DNA of 64,000 nucleotides from Algiphilus aromaticivorans DG1253 (GCF_000733765.1 NZ_JPOG01000001.1:3482501-3546500); one strand, 5' to 3'. Shown: positions 53,020-62,615, counted from the first letter of the stretch. Numbers and translations: made by a program. The notes: a model not told the origin generated them from the letters alone.

Positions 53020-55116
53020 ATGCCCCGACACATTCGCATCGTCGCGACCGTTCTCGGTTGCGCGCTTGTCGGTACTGCCTGGCCGACCCAGGCGCAGCTG
53101 CAATCGGGCGTCATCGAAGCCAATTTGGACCGCGAGGTCGCGCCCGGCGACGATTTCTACCGTTACGTCAATGGCGACTGGCTGGCGCGCACGGAGATCC
53201 CTGCCGACCGTTCCAACTACGGCAGCTTCAGCATCATTCAAGACCGCACGCGCGAGCAGCTGCGCGTCATTCTGGACGCGCTGCGCACCGGTGAGCCCGA
53301 GACGCCGGAGGGCCGCAAGCTGGGCGCTCTCTATGCCAGCTACATGGATCTCGATGCGATCGAGGCGCGCGGCATCGCCCCCGTGCAGCCACTGTTGCAG
53401 CGTATCGCGGGGCTGGAAGAGCGCGCGGCGTTGCCGGGGCTGCTCGCCGAGTTGCAGCAGATCGGCGTCGACCTGCCGGTGGGTTTGTCGATCTACCGCG
53501 ACGCACGTGCACCGGACCGCTATGCGCTCTACCTCAGCCAGTCCGGTCTCGGGTTGCCCGACCGCGAGTACTATCTTTCGGAACACAGCCGCTTCGCCGA
53601 GCTGCGCGGCGCCTATCGCGAGCACGTCGCGCGCATGCTGGCGCTGGCGGGTCTGGATCGCGCCGGCGAGCGCGCCGACGCCATCGTCGAGCTGGAGCGC
53701 GGGCTGGCCGACGCGCACTGGACGCGGGTAGCTTCTCGCGATCGCGAAGCGACCTACAACCCGGCGCCGGTTGACGAGCTGGCCGAGGCGGCGCCGGGCT
53801 TCGATTGGCGCGCCTTTTTGCACGCCCTCGGCGAGAAGCGTCCGGAGCAGGTAATCCTGCGCCAGCCCGATGCCATCGCGGCGACGGCCCGTCTGCTGGC
53901 CGAGGCTGATCTCGATACGCTCAAGAGCTGGTTGGCCTATCACGCGCTGGCTGAGCTGGCCCCATACCTGAGCTCGCCGCTGGTCGCGGAGCATTTCGGC
54001 TTTCACAAGGCCGAGCTCAGCGGCGTCGAACGTCAGAAGCCGCGCTGGAAGCGCGCCCTGGCCGTCGTCGAGGACGCCATGGGCGAGGCGCTGGGCAAGC
54101 GTTACGTGGCCAAGCACTTCCCGCCCGAGCAGCGTGCGCGCGTGCAGCGCATGGTCGACTATCTGGAGCGCGCCTATCGGCAGCGCATCAGCAAGCTGGA
54201 ATGGATGGGCGACGCCACGCGCGAGGAAGCGCTCGACAAGCTGGCCCGCTTCTCCACCAAGATCGGTTATCCCGACGCATGGCGCGACTACGGTGCGCTG
54301 GAAATCGCCGCAGACGATCTCTTCGGCAATGTCCTACGCGCGCGCCGCCACGAATTCGCTTATCACTACGGCAAGCTCGGCGGACCGATTGACGACGACG
54401 AGTGGTTCATGACGCCGCAGACGGTCAACGCCTACTACAGCCCCGGCGGCAACGAGATCGTCTTTCCAGCCGCCATCCTGCAGCCGCCCTTCTTCAATCC
54501 GGCGGCCGATGACGCGGTGAACTTCGGCGCCATTGGTGCGGTGATCGGTCACGAGATCGGTCACGGCTTCGACGATCAGGGCTCGCGCTTCGACGGCCAC
54601 GGCCGCATGCGCGACTGGTGGACCGAGGCCGACCGCGAGCGCTTCGAGGCCCGCACGCAGGATCTGGTCGAGCAGTACGACGCCTTCTGCCCGCTGGAGG
54701 ACCACTGCGTGAATGGCGCGTTGTCTTTGGGCGAGAACATCGGCGATCTCGGTGGTGTCAGCATCGCCCGGCTCGCGCACCGCATGGCGCTGGCGGACGC
54801 CGGTCGGCCGCGGCAGCGCGATGACGCCCTGTTCAGCGGCGATATCGGCCTGCGCACGTCGCCAGCTACTCTCAGCGACGCGACCATCGACGGTTATACG
54901 CCGGCGCAGCGCTTCTTCATCGGCTGGGGACAGATCTGGGCGCGCAAGTATCGCGAGGCGGAGCTGATCAACCGGCTCAACAACGGCCCGCATTCTCCCG
55001 ACGAGTTCCGCACCAACGGCGTCGTGCGCAACATCGACGCCTGGTACGCAGCCTTCGGTGTCGATGCCGAGGCCGAGCTCTATCTACCCCCGGAGGATCG
55101 CGTGTCGATCTGGTAG
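53020..55116 (+). CDS. M13 family zinc metallopeptidase (neprilysin/PepO-like)
   Basis: 698 residues, typical M13 length. The signal peptide ends near TQAQ (about residue 26). Zinc site HEIGH at 511-515 inside VIGHEIGHGFDDQGSRFD, with third ligand Glu in LGENIGDLGG; upstream NAYYSPGGNEIVFPAAILQPPFF and downstream C-terminal motifs are standard. It cleaves oligopeptides in the periplasm or outside. The start has AAGGGAG 6 nt upstream. It appears monocistronic, with a hairpin 25 bp after the stop. Confidence 0.96.
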   Translation: MPRHIRIVATVLGCALVGTAWPTQAQLQSGVIEANLDREVAPGDDFYRYVNGDWLARTEIPADRSNYGSFSIIQDRTREQLRVILDALRTGEPETPEGRKLGALYASYMDLDAIEARGIAPVQPLLQRIAGLEERAALPGLLAELQQIGVDLPVGLSIYRDARAPDRYALYLSQSGLGLPDREYYLSEHSRFAELRGAYREHVARMLALAGLDRAGERADAIVELERGLADAHWTRVASRDREATYNPAPVDELAEAAPGFDWRAFLHALGEKRPEQVILRQPDAIAATARLLAEADLDTLKSWLAYHALAELAPYLSSPLVAEHFGFHKAELSGVERQKPRWKRALAVVEDAMGEALGKRYVAKHFPPEQRARVQRMVDYLERAYRQRISKLEWMGDATREEALDKLARFSTKIGYPDAWRDYGALEIAADDLFGNVLRARRHEFAYHYGKLGGPIDDDEWFMTPQTVNAYYSPGGNEIVFPAAILQPPFFNPAADDAVNFGAIGAVIGHEIGHGFDDQGSRFDGHGRMRDWWTEADRERFEARTQDLVEQYDAFCPLEDHCVNGALSLGENIGDLGGVSIARLAHRMALADAGRPRQRDDALFSGDIGLRTSPATLSDATIDGYTPAQRFFIGWGQIWARKYREAELINRLNNGPHSPDEFRTNGVVRNIDAWYAAFGVDAEAELYLPPEDRVSIW

Positions 55117-55140
55117 GGCTTAATACAGCGTTCACTGCGC

Positions 55141-55159
55141 GCCCGGCATATTGCCGGGC
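55141..55159 (+). terminator. Hairpin after the M13 peptidase
   Basis: GCCCGGC (55141-55147) pairs with GCCGGGC (55153-55159) over a 5-nt loop ATATT, followed by TGGTTT. Probable terminator, 25 bp after the stop. Confidence 0.6.
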
Positions 55160-55329
55160 TGGTTTACGGCCCGCTGCATCTTCGGCGTATCCGCTAGGCT
55201 TAGCGTCGCGCCGGATGGCCGCATGAGGAGCGATCGAGGAATGACGACAGGGAGTCCGCGGCCTTCGCGCCGCCGCCGGCAGGAAGGCCAGCATCGGGCG
55301 GGGGTGGCGCGCGCGCGCCGGGGGCGAGC

Positions 55330-56850
55330 ATGAGGCTGCATCTATGGCTGCTGGCGCTGGCGCTGACCGCCGTGGGCGTCGGAACCGTTTGGTACAAGCA
55401 TTCCGTGCTCGGCTTCCCGCTGGAGGCCGAGGCCACTACGGACGCATGGATTGTCGAGGCGCGCCTCGGCTTCGAGCCGATCGGTGGCGCCGTCAAGGCG
55501 CAGTTGTCGCTGCCCGAGAGCCCGCCCGGCTACCGCATCCTCGAAGAGAACTTCATCTCGCGCGGCTACGGCGTGGCCGTCGAGCGCATTGACCAGCAGC
55601 GCACGGCAGTCTGGACGCAGCGCCGTCCCAGCGGCCGGCAGGCGCTCTTCTACCGCGCCACCCTCGTTCCCGACAACAGTGAGCGCGAGACCGATGCGCC
55701 GGTGCCCTTGCCGCCACCGGTCCCGGACTACGAGGAGCCCTATCTGCAGGCGGTGAACTCGGTGCTGGACGAGGTACGCAGCCGCTCCGCGGATGTGGCG
55801 ACCTTCGCGTCCAGGCTGGTGCAGATGCTGGCCAGCCCCGAAAGCAACGACAACATCCGCCTCATGCTGGAGGGCAAGCGCTCGGATGTCGACAAAGTGT
55901 CCACCGCTATCCACATGCTCGCCGGCGCGCGAATTCCGGCACGCATGGTGCGCGGCGTTCGGCTTGAGGATGGCGCTCGCGACCTGCAGCCCAGCGCCTG
56001 GCTGGAGGTGCACAACGGTGAGGAATGGGTGCCCATCGACCCGGCCAATGGCAATACCGGCTATCCGCCGAATTTCGTGAAATGGTGGAAGAGTGCCGCC
56101 GACCCGGCGCAGGTGACGCGCGCGCGCAACGTCAATGTGCGTTTCGCGGCCAAGCGCAGCCAGCTCGACGCGCTGCAGGCCATTCGCGAGCGCGCCTCCG
56201 ACAGCGTGCCGATGCTGGTTGAGTTCTCGCTGCTCAACCTGCCGGTGCAGACGCAGAACCTCTACCGGATCCTCCTGCTGGTGCCGCTGGGGGTGCTGCT
56301 CATCGTCTTTCTGCGCAATGTCATCGGCGTCAAGACATTCGGCACCTTCATGCCGGTGCTCATCGCCATAAGCTTCCGCGAGACACAGCTCATCGGTGGC
56401 ATCGTGCTCTTTTCGCTGGTCACTGCCCTCGGGCTTTCCGTGCGCTTTTATCTGGAGCGGTTGAAGCTGCTTATGGTGCCGCGGCTGGCCGCAGTGGTCA
56501 TCGTGGTGATCCTGCTCATCGCCCTGCTCAGCGTCATCAGTTACCAGCTGCGGTTGCCGGCGGGGCTGTCGGTATCGCTTTTCCCCATCGTCATTCTGGC
56601 GATGACCATTGAGCGCATGTCCGTCGTATGGGAGGAGCACGGCGCCGGCGAATCGGTCCGGCAGGGGCTGGGCAGTCTGCTGGTGGCCGTGGCCGGTTAT
56701 CTGCTGATGTTCCACACCAACATGGAGCATCTGATGCTGGTCTTCCCCGAGCTGCTGCTGGTGGTGCTGGCACTGGTGCTGCTGCTCGGTCGCTACACGG
56801 GCTATCGCCTCACTGAGCTGCTGCGCTTCCGTAACGTCGAGGCGCCCTGA
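55330..56850 (+). CDS. UUP1-family membrane protein (inactive transglutaminase + 7 TM)
   Basis: 506 residues. One N-terminal helix, then a periplasmic transglutaminase-like domain (about residues 130-270: STAIHMLAGARIPARMVRGVRL) lacking the catalytic Cys, then seven membrane helices (about 310-495). This is the known fusion 'inactive transglutaminase fused to 7 transmembrane helices'. It always pairs with the alpha-L-glutamate-ligase-like protein encoded by the next gene, which overlaps it by one base (TGATG). A retropepsin-like protease usually completes the set but is not found here. The pair probably modifies a peptide or protein by adding amino acids; the substrate is unknown. Confidence 0.88.
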   Translation: MRLHLWLLALALTAVGVGTVWYKHSVLGFPLEAEATTDAWIVEARLGFEPIGGAVKAQLSLPESPPGYRILEENFISRGYGVAVERIDQQRTAVWTQRRPSGRQALFYRATLVPDNSERETDAPVPLPPPVPDYEEPYLQAVNSVLDEVRSRSADVATFASRLVQMLASPESNDNIRLMLEGKRSDVDKVSTAIHMLAGARIPARMVRGVRLEDGARDLQPSAWLEVHNGEEWVPIDPANGNTGYPPNFVKWWKSAADPAQVTRARNVNVRFAAKRSQLDALQAIRERASDSVPMLVEFSLLNLPVQTQNLYRILLLVPLGVLLIVFLRNVIGVKTFGTFMPVLIAISFRETQLIGGIVLFSLVTALGLSVRFYLERLKLLMVPRLAAVVIVVILLIALLSVISYQLRLPAGLSVSLFPIVILAMTIERMSVVWEEHGAGESVRQGLGSLLVAVAGYLLMFHTNMEHLMLVFPELLLVVLALVLLLGRYTGYRLTELLRFRNVEAP

Positions 56851-57809
56851 TGGCCTGGATCGCCGCACCTTGGACGCTGAAGCGGGCCGGTATCGCCGGC
56901 ATGAACTGGCGCAACGCCGCGCTCATCGCCGAGCAGAATCCGCGGCGCTTCTATCCCAGGGTCGACGACAAGCTGCTGACCAAGAAGCTGGCCCAGGCCG
57001 CCGGCATCGCCGTGCCCGCACTCTACGCCGAAGTGCGTACCAACCACGACGCTGCCGACATGCACGGCATCCTGGATCCTCTGAGCGACTTCGTGGTCAA
57101 GCCCGCGCACGGCGCTGGCGGTGACGGCATCTTCGTCATCGACGGTCGCGCGGGCGAACTCTTTCGCAAGTCCAGCGGCGTGTTGGTTACGCACGAGGCG
57201 ATCGCGCATCACGTCTCGAACATCCTGTCCGGCATGTACAGCCTGGGCGGTCGGCCGGATACGGCGATGATCGAACAGCGCGTCGTCTTCGATCCGCTTT
57301 TCGCACGAATCACGCATCAGGGCGTGCCCGACATTCGCACCGTGGTTTACCGCGGCGTACCGATCATGGCCATGGTGCGCCTGCCGACGCGCCTGTCCGA
57401 CGGCAAGGCGAACCTCCATCAAGGCGCGGTGGGCGCCGGCATCGACATGGCTACCGGCTGTCTGCTCAGTGGCATCTGGCGCAATGAGCCGGTGACGCAT
57501 CATCCCGATTCGCAGAATTGCATCGCCGGGCTGGCCATTCCGCAGTGGGACGAACTGCTGGCGCTGGCGGCTCGCTGCTACGAGCTCACCGGCCTCGGTT
57601 ATCTGGGCGTCGATGTCGTGCTCGACGCCTATGGCGGGCCGCTCATGCTGGAACTCAATGCCCGGCCCGGGCTAGGCATTCAGCTCGCCAACCGCGCTGG
57701 TCTGCGCGCGCGCGTGGAGGCAGTCGACGCAGACGCTCCCCTGGGAGCAACGGCTGCCCAGCGCGTCGCGTTCTCCATGCAGCGCTTCGCTGGGCCGGCC
57801 GTGGCCTGA
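56850..57809 (+). CDS. Alpha-L-glutamate ligase-like ATP-grasp protein (RimK-related)
   Basis: 319 residues. ATP-grasp signatures: FVVKPAHGAGGDGIFVI (ATP phosphate loop, about residue 77) and late LGYLGVDVVLDAYGGPLMLELNARPGLGIQLANRAG (Mg-binding Glu/Asn). RimK-type enzymes join amino acids by amide bonds with ATP. Translationally coupled to the UUP1-like gene by a one-base overlap. It ends exactly where the opposing glycosylase gene ends (no gap). Confidence 0.9.
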   Translation: MAWIAAPWTLKRAGIAGMNWRNAALIAEQNPRRFYPRVDDKLLTKKLAQAAGIAVPALYAEVRTNHDAADMHGILDPLSDFVVKPAHGAGGDGIFVIDGRAGELFRKSSGVLVTHEAIAHHVSNILSGMYSLGGRPDTAMIEQRVVFDPLFARITHQGVPDIRTVVYRGVPIMAMVRLPTRLSDGKANLHQGAVGAGIDMATGCLLSGIWRNEPVTHHPDSQNCIAGLAIPQWDELLALAARCYELTGLGYLGVDVVLDAYGGPLMLELNARPGLGIQLANRAGLRARVEAVDADAPLGATAAQRVAFSMQRFAGPAVA

Positions 57810-58352
57810 TCAGTCGCGTGCCAGCCGGCGCTCGTGCTCGGCGACAGCGGCCCAGGCCGCTTCGCGCTGCGCCAGCGGAATCGACTGATTGGCCGGGCTG
57901 GTTGAGGGCAGCCGCAGTACGCGCAGCTCCGGTCGCCGGCGCAGGCACGTGGCTTCCAGGTGCCTGCGAAACATCGTGGCCGCGCGCGCGCCGTTGAGCA
58001 GAACGGTGTCTATGCCCGGTGCCTTGTCCAAGAGATCCGGCACATCGTTGGGCCGCTCGCTGGCACGGTCGATGGCGCCATCGAGGCTGCCGCGACGTTG
58101 GCAGGCCGCCAGCACGTCCCAGAGCGCGACGCCGCAGTCGCACAGTGCCTGCAGCCGCTCGGCGTAGGGAGCCGCCGCGTCGATGCCCAGATGGCGCTCC
58201 ATCATCGGCCAGAAGAGATTGCGCGGGTGCGCGTAGTAGCGCTGCTCGAGCAGAGAGGCCGCGCCGGGCATCGAGCCCAGCACCAGCACGCGTGCGCGGC
58301 TATCGGCCACCGGCGGCAGGCTGTTCAGCCGCGGCGCGCTGTCGGCGCCCAC
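57810..58352 (-). CDS. DNA-deoxyinosine/uracil glycosylase
   Basis: 180 residues from GTG 58352, which is 4 nt after the stop of the lipoprotein gene (coupled); an ATG at 58394 would overlap that gene by 38 bp. UDG-superfamily motifs: VLVLGSMPGAASL (residues about 19-31), YYAHPRNLFWPMM, LLNGARAATMF and LPSTSPANQS. It removes deaminated bases (hypoxanthine, possibly uracil) from DNA. A stand-alone repair gene with no link to the catabolic region. Confidence 0.87.
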   Translation of the reverse strand: MGADSAPRLNSLPPVADSRARVLVLGSMPGAASLLEQRYYAHPRNLFWPMMERHLGIDAAAPYAERLQALCDCGVALWDVLAACQRRGSLDGAIDRASERPNDVPDLLDKAPGIDTVLLNGARAATMFRRHLEATCLRRRPELRVLRLPSTSPANQSIPLAQREAAWAAVAEHERRLARD

Positions 58353-58356
58353 GGTG

Positions 58357-58659
58357 CTACTGGAAGCGGCCGTCGACGATACGCCCCTCGTCATCGAGCT
58401 TGGCGAAGAAGCGGCTGTTGTTCATGCGCAGCTCCTTGGTGGCGATGTCGCCGGGCAACACCAGGGTAATGTCCGGATAGACCTGACGCAGCTGCTCGGG
58501 TGTCGGCTCGTGGGCGGCGATGAACTCACGGAAGGCGGGCACGTCGCGGACGTTGCCCTCGCGCGGGGGCGGCAATTCGCGGTCGGTGGAGGTGGCGCAG
58601 CCAACCAGTAGCAGCCCGATCAGCGGTAACACGAGCAGGCGAAGGGAGATCCGGGGCAT
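58357..58659 (-). CDS. Small lipoprotein, unknown
   Basis: 100 residues. Signal with lipobox LLVGC (Cys at about 21), so it is lipid-anchored. The mature part contains AFREFIAAHEPTPEQLRQVYPDITLVLPGDIATKELRMNNSRFFAKLD. No known function. It has homologue-like composition of a conserved proteobacterial lipoprotein, but I cannot name it. It is upstream of and coupled to the glycosylase. Confidence 0.78.
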   Translation of the reverse strand: MPRISLRLLVLPLIGLLLVGCATSTDRELPPPREGNVRDVPAFREFIAAHEPTPEQLRQVYPDITLVLPGDIATKELRMNNSRFFAKLDDEGRIVDGRFQ

Positions 58660-58707
58660 GGACGATCCAGAGGTACACGTTGGGTCTTGATTATGCGGCT
58701 TCTGCGC

Positions 58708-59661
58708 CTACTCTGGTGCCAGCGCCACCGGCTCGGCCAAGGGCAGCGTGCGGAAGTCGACAGCCGGTAGCTGGTCGCGCGCGCCCGCAAAGAAGGTGGG
58801 TAGATTCACGCCCAGCGGCAGTGGGCGCAGCGGTTCGGAGAGTGGGCGGGTGAAGTCGTCCCAGTGCACTGCAAAGACGCGTCCTGCGCCCGTGGCGCCC
58901 ACCACTTCATCGAGATATCGCGGCAGATCGTCGATCAACGCCACGCCCAGCATCACCGCGTCGGCCTGCACGTCTGCGAGCGCGCCCGGTGTGAAGCCGG
59001 CGCTGCCGTGATGCAGCAGTCGCGCCTGCGGGTGCGTCACCAGGATCGACCAGGTGTGCTGCTGGCGATAGGCCAGCGGTGGTTCCGGTGGCTCCAGCGG
59101 TGCCTCGATGAGCCCCCGCGGCCGGCCGCCGGTGGCGCCGGCATGACGCGAGGCGATGAAGCGCAGCCGGAATTCGCCGGCCGTGATCTCTTCACCGTCG
59201 GTCACTGTGCGCAGCTGCGCCTCGGGTAGCCCGGCGCCGCGGCCAATGTTGGCTACGCCCTCGGAGCCCAGCAGTGTGGCGCCGGTCAGGCGTGCCACCA
59301 CGCCGGCATCCAGGGCGTGGTCGTAATGCGCGTGCGACACCGCCACGGCATCCAGCCGTTCGATGCCCAGCCGCTGCAACCAGGCGCGGATGCGCTCGGC
59401 ATCCGGCGCCGTCGGCCGATTGGTCAGCAGTCCGAGCTTGCCGGGGCGGCGCGTGAAGAAGGGGTCGATCATGACCGCGCTGTCGCCGGCGCGCAGCAGC
59501 GCGGCCGAAACCCCGAGCCATTGCAGGGTGACCGCGCCCTCACTGCTTTCGGCGAGATCCGACGGGTCCGGCCCGCTGCGTGGCCAATGCAGCCAGGCGG
59601 TGAGCAGTCCGGCGAGCAGCAGCAGGAGCAGCAGGAGGGCGAGCAGGGCGCGCCGCATCAT
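58708..59661 (-). CDS. Membrane-anchored metallo-beta-lactamase-fold hydrolase
   Basis: 317 residues. N-terminal helix (ALLALLLLLLLLAGLLTAWL) followed by an MBL domain with metal motif SHAHYDHALD (about residue 109) and later His residues (ASRHAGATGG, LVTHPQARLLHHGS, FAVHWDDF). UlaG/RomA-like lipid or nucleotide hydrolases resemble it. The substrate is unknown. Its start overlaps the stop of the upstream methyltransferase by 4 bp, so the two are co-transcribed. Confidence 0.87.
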   Translation of the reverse strand: MMRRALLALLLLLLLLAGLLTAWLHWPRSGPDPSDLAESSEGAVTLQWLGVSAALLRAGDSAVMIDPFFTRRPGKLGLLTNRPTAPDAERIRAWLQRLGIERLDAVAVSHAHYDHALDAGVVARLTGATLLGSEGVANIGRGAGLPEAQLRTVTDGEEITAGEFRLRFIASRHAGATGGRPRGLIEAPLEPPEPPLAYRQQHTWSILVTHPQARLLHHGSAGFTPGALADVQADAVMLGVALIDDLPRYLDEVVGATGAGRVFAVHWDDFTRPLSEPLRPLPLGVNLPTFFAGARDQLPAVDFRTLPLAEPVALAPE

Positions 59662-60503
59662 GTCGCCCCGTGGGCGCTGGCGTGCAGGATGCGCACGCGC
59701 TGCGCGCCGACAGCGTGACCGATCGTCGGCGTCAGTCCCGCCTCCGAGGGCTGCTGCAGGCTCGCGCTGCGCCAGCCGCAGCGTCTCGCCTGTTCCAGCG
59801 TATCGGCCGCGTCGCGGAAGTGCAGGCGCACCGCGCCGCGCACGGCCAGCGACAGCCCGCCGATGAAGCCGCGCGTGGGCCAGTCGGCGTTGTCGGTGGG
59901 CAGATAGACATCGGCGAGATAGAGCGAGTCGGCGAATCCGGCCATGGAGCGCGCCGCCTCCTGCCAGAGGCGCTCGACGGCCCCTGCCGGCAGGTAGTTG
60001 AGCAGGCCCTCACTGATCAGCGCAATGCCCTGGCTGCGGTCGCGCTCGGCCAGCAGACCGGCGAGGCTCTGCGCGCCCTCGTGCCGGGTGGCGTCGAGGG
60101 CGCGCACGTCGTGGCCGGCGCCGAGCATGCCGGCGTCGGCCAGGAGGCGCCGCTTGGTGTGCGCCATCGCCGGCAAGTCGGTCTCGATGTAGTGCAGGGC
60201 CTCGCCGAAGCGTTGCTTCATGCGCCAGCCGCGTGCCGAGTGACCCGCCGCCAGTTCGATGACCTGCGTGACGCGTCCGACGGCGACCGCTTCGGCCAGC
60301 CAGGCGTCGATGGCGCAGTGTCGCGCGCGCAGCATGCCCTCCAGCGGCAGGCGTCGACCCAGCGGCGCGCCCAGTCGCAGGGCGCCGGCGAGCAGGCGCT
60401 CGCTGCGCGGGTGCAGCACCGCCGGAGACAGCCCGTAGCGCCGCCAGACCGCACCGGTGAAGCGGGCGGTAGGGCTGACGCGGGTGAAGCCGGAAAAGGG
60501 CAT
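59658..60503 (-). CDS. Leucine-carboxyl-methyltransferase-like SAM enzyme
   Basis: 281 residues from ATG 60503. SAM-binding motif VIELAAGHSARGWRMKQRFG (near residue 94), then YIETDLPAM and EGLLNYLPAGAVERLW. The class is the Ppm1/LCMT-like or YktD-type O-methyltransferases common in bacteria. The substrate is unknown. Overlaps the MBL gene by 4 bp (ATGA) and is divergent from a phospholipid methyltransferase gene. Confidence 0.82.
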   Translation of the reverse strand: MPFSGFTRVSPTARFTGAVWRRYGLSPAVLHPRSERLLAGALRLGAPLGRRLPLEGMLRARHCAIDAWLAEAVAVGRVTQVIELAAGHSARGWRMKQRFGEALHYIETDLPAMAHTKRRLLADAGMLGAGHDVRALDATRHEGAQSLAGLLAERDRSQGIALISEGLLNYLPAGAVERLWQEAARSMAGFADSLYLADVYLPTDNADWPTRGFIGGLSLAVRGAVRLHFRDAADTLEQARRCGWRSASLQQPSEAGLTPTIGHAVGAQRVRILHASAHGAT

Positions 60504-60631
60504 GGACGCTGCCTCCGCGCTAAGAGCCGTCCAGAATAGCGGCAGCGCGCCGTCGCCGCGTGCTGGTCGCGGACATGACACACTGTGCGCATGGTGCCGC
60601 GAAATGTAGACAAGGGGGCGCGGGTCGCCCG

Positions 60632-61285
60632 ATGAATGATCACCTGGGTTATCTGCGACGATTCGTGGCGTCGCCGGGGCAGATTGGCAGTATTGCCCCG
60701 AGCTCGCCTTTCCTGACACGCGCGATGCTGCGCGGCGTCGACTGGGGGGGCATGTGCACGCTCGTGGAGCTGGGCGCGGGTACCGGCGTCTTCACCGCCG
60801 CCATCGAGGCAGCCCGCCTTCCGGAATCACGTTTTCTGGTCTTCGAAAAGGAGGCCGGCTTGCGTACCAAGCTGCAGAGCCGCTTCGCCACTGCCGAGTT
60901 GCACAGTGACGCCGCGATGCTGCGTGAGCTGGTGGGTGACGGCGGCGCCGACTGCGTGATCTCGGGGCTGCCCTTCGCCAACTTCCGCCCCGCGCTGCGT
61001 CGATCGCTGCTGCGCGACATCCGGGCCGCGCTGCGACCGGGCGGGATTTTTGTCGCCTTCCAGTATTCGTTGCAGATGCGTGGCGAGTTACGCGGCCGCT
61101 TCGACGAGATGGACCTGGAACTGGTGTTGCGCAACGTTCCGCCGGCCGTGGTCTACCGTTGTCGCAATCGCGTTGCGCCCGAGTGCGATCCGCTGCCTGT
61201 GGCGCTGCCGGGCGAGCCGCTTGCCGCCGGCAGACCCGACGAGCGCCAGCCACTGGCGATGCGATCGCCTCGACAGGGCGGCTGA
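60632..61285 (+). CDS. Phospholipid N-methyltransferase-like protein
   Basis: 217 residues from ATG 60632. SAM motif LVELGAGTGVFTAAI (about residue 46), preceded by RFVASPGQIGSIAPSSPFLTRAM, which is typical of PmtA-like phosphatidylethanolamine methyltransferases; later GLPFANFRPALRRSLLRDI. It may methylate phosphatidylethanolamine toward phosphatidylcholine. An rRNA-adenine-methyltransferase-like function is the alternative. GGGGGCG upstream is a passable ribosome site. Confidence 0.78.
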   Translation: MNDHLGYLRRFVASPGQIGSIAPSSPFLTRAMLRGVDWGGMCTLVELGAGTGVFTAAIEAARLPESRFLVFEKEAGLRTKLQSRFATAELHSDAAMLRELVGDGGADCVISGLPFANFRPALRRSLLRDIRAALRPGGIFVAFQYSLQMRGELRGRFDEMDLELVLRNVPPAVVYRCRNRVAPECDPLPVALPGEPLAAGRPDERQPLAMRSPRQGG

Positions 61286-61332
61286 TTCCCAGTTGGTGAT
61301 CCCCGGCTAGCGATCCGTGGCCAGTCGATGGC

Positions 61333-61803
61333 TCACACGGCCCGGCCCCGATAAACGCGGCCGTAGGCCGCGTCGTGCGATTTCTCCTGCGACTTCTTCT
61401 TCTTCGGCGCGCCGGATGCCTCCGGTGCCCGGCCGCGATAGCTGTGCCGGCTGACTTCCTCGCTGCTGGGCGGCGGTTGTTCCAGTACGCGCTTGACGGC
61501 CGTGGCCAGCGCCTCCTGCAGTCGGCCCATGCGCAGTGGCCGGCTGATGCCGTTCTCGGGACAGGCCCCGACCGGGGCGTAGGGGACGAGCACGGCGTCG
61601 TTCTCGGCGGCGAAGCGCGCGCCCAGATCTTCGCCCTCGGCGTCGCCGGTGTTGAGAATGATGATCTCCGCGCGGGCGGCGTCGCTTTCCCAATGCAGGT
61701 CTGCAGGCAGACGGCTGGCGATGACGGCGGTGGCTGCGACCAGCGCGCGTGACTGTGTGTCGGCGACGCCGAGCAGGGCCACGGTGACGGTGCTGCGCTT
61801 CAT
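61333..61803 (-). CDS. Hypothetical protein with C-terminal YRGR motifs
   Basis: 156 residues. The N-terminal half looks like a Rossmann/receiver-like fold (VALLGVADTQSRALVAAT..), the C-terminal part is Lys-rich and contains SYRGRAP and VYRGRAV. I do not recognise a family. Start at ATG 61803 is chosen as the first residue of the conserved-looking part; an upstream start would add 12 residues. Confidence 0.55.
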   Translation of the reverse strand: MKRSTVTVALLGVADTQSRALVAATAVIASRLPADLHWESDAARAEIIILNTGDAEGEDLGARFAAENDAVLVPYAPVGACPENGISRPLRMGRLQEALATAVKRVLEQPPPSSEEVSRHSYRGRAPEASGAPKKKKSQEKSHDAAYGRVYRGRAV

Positions 61804-61945
61804 GGCGGCTCCCGGGGGATGGGATGCAAGACGTTGCAAGAGTTGCGCCAGGTCGTGCGCCCGTCGTGGTGGGCAGCGCTTCCTCTGCCGGCGCCGCCGC
61901 GGCGCAGTCGCTGCCCCGCCAGCGTGCGCGCTGCACTGCAGCGGG

Positions 61946-62437
61946 TCAGTCGGTGAGGCGCCGGTACATCACGAAGGCGTCTACCTCGCCGAGGCGCGGG
62001 TGGTGGAAGGCGCCGGGCAGGCGTCCCACCGTGGCAAAGCCCATGCGGTCCCAGAGCGCCTTGGCGCGTGTGTTGCTCGCCACCACCAGGTTGTACTGCA
62101 TGGCGCGATAGCCCAGCCGACGCGCTTCAGCCAGCGAATGCCGGCACATGGCGGTGCCCACCCCCTTTCCGCGCGCGTCGGTGGCGACGATATAGCCGCA
62201 GTTGCAGACGTGCGCGCCCAGACCCGGCTGATTGGGCTTGATCAGGTAGCTGCCCAGCAGCCGGCCGTTCGCCTCGGCGACATAGCTGGTCTGCGGCGCG
62301 GCGATCCAGGCCTGGTAGGCGGCCTGCTCGTCGATCTCGGGCGAGTGCGGGTGGCTCTCGCCGGAGCGGAACTCGGCCTCCAGGATCGGCCACAGCGCCG
62401 GCCAGTCTTCGTCGTGGAAGTGGCGAATCACGGGCAT
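61946..62437 (-). CDS. GNAT N-acetyltransferase
   Basis: 163 residues from ATG 62437. GNAT fold: IRHFHDEDWPALWPIL, then YIVATDARGKGVGTAMCRHSL (acetyl-CoA pyrophosphate loop, R-G-x-G-V-G) and the C-terminal YNLVVASNTRAKALWDRMGF. It acetylates an amine using acetyl-CoA; the acceptor is unknown. An upstream frame would add residues that look non-coding. No ribosome site is clear. Confidence 0.85.
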   Translation of the reverse strand: MPVIRHFHDEDWPALWPILEAEFRSGESHPHSPEIDEQAAYQAWIAAPQTSYVAEANGRLLGSYLIKPNQPGLGAHVCNCGYIVATDARGKGVGTAMCRHSLAEARRLGYRAMQYNLVVASNTRAKALWDRMGFATVGRLPGAFHHPRLGEVDAFVMYRRLTD

Positions 62438-62615
62438 GGCATGAGTTTGCGGCGGTTGGGCGTACGATGAGCGGGGACGAACAGACGCTTCGTGCCCGGC
62501 CCGACCATCCTGCCATCGCTGCGGTGCTAGGGGTAGCTCGGTGAGCGCTGGCATATGTTCTGCAAGTATTTCACCTTGCGAGATGGCTTCGGCGGTAAGT
62601 CGGCGAGGAGGCAAC

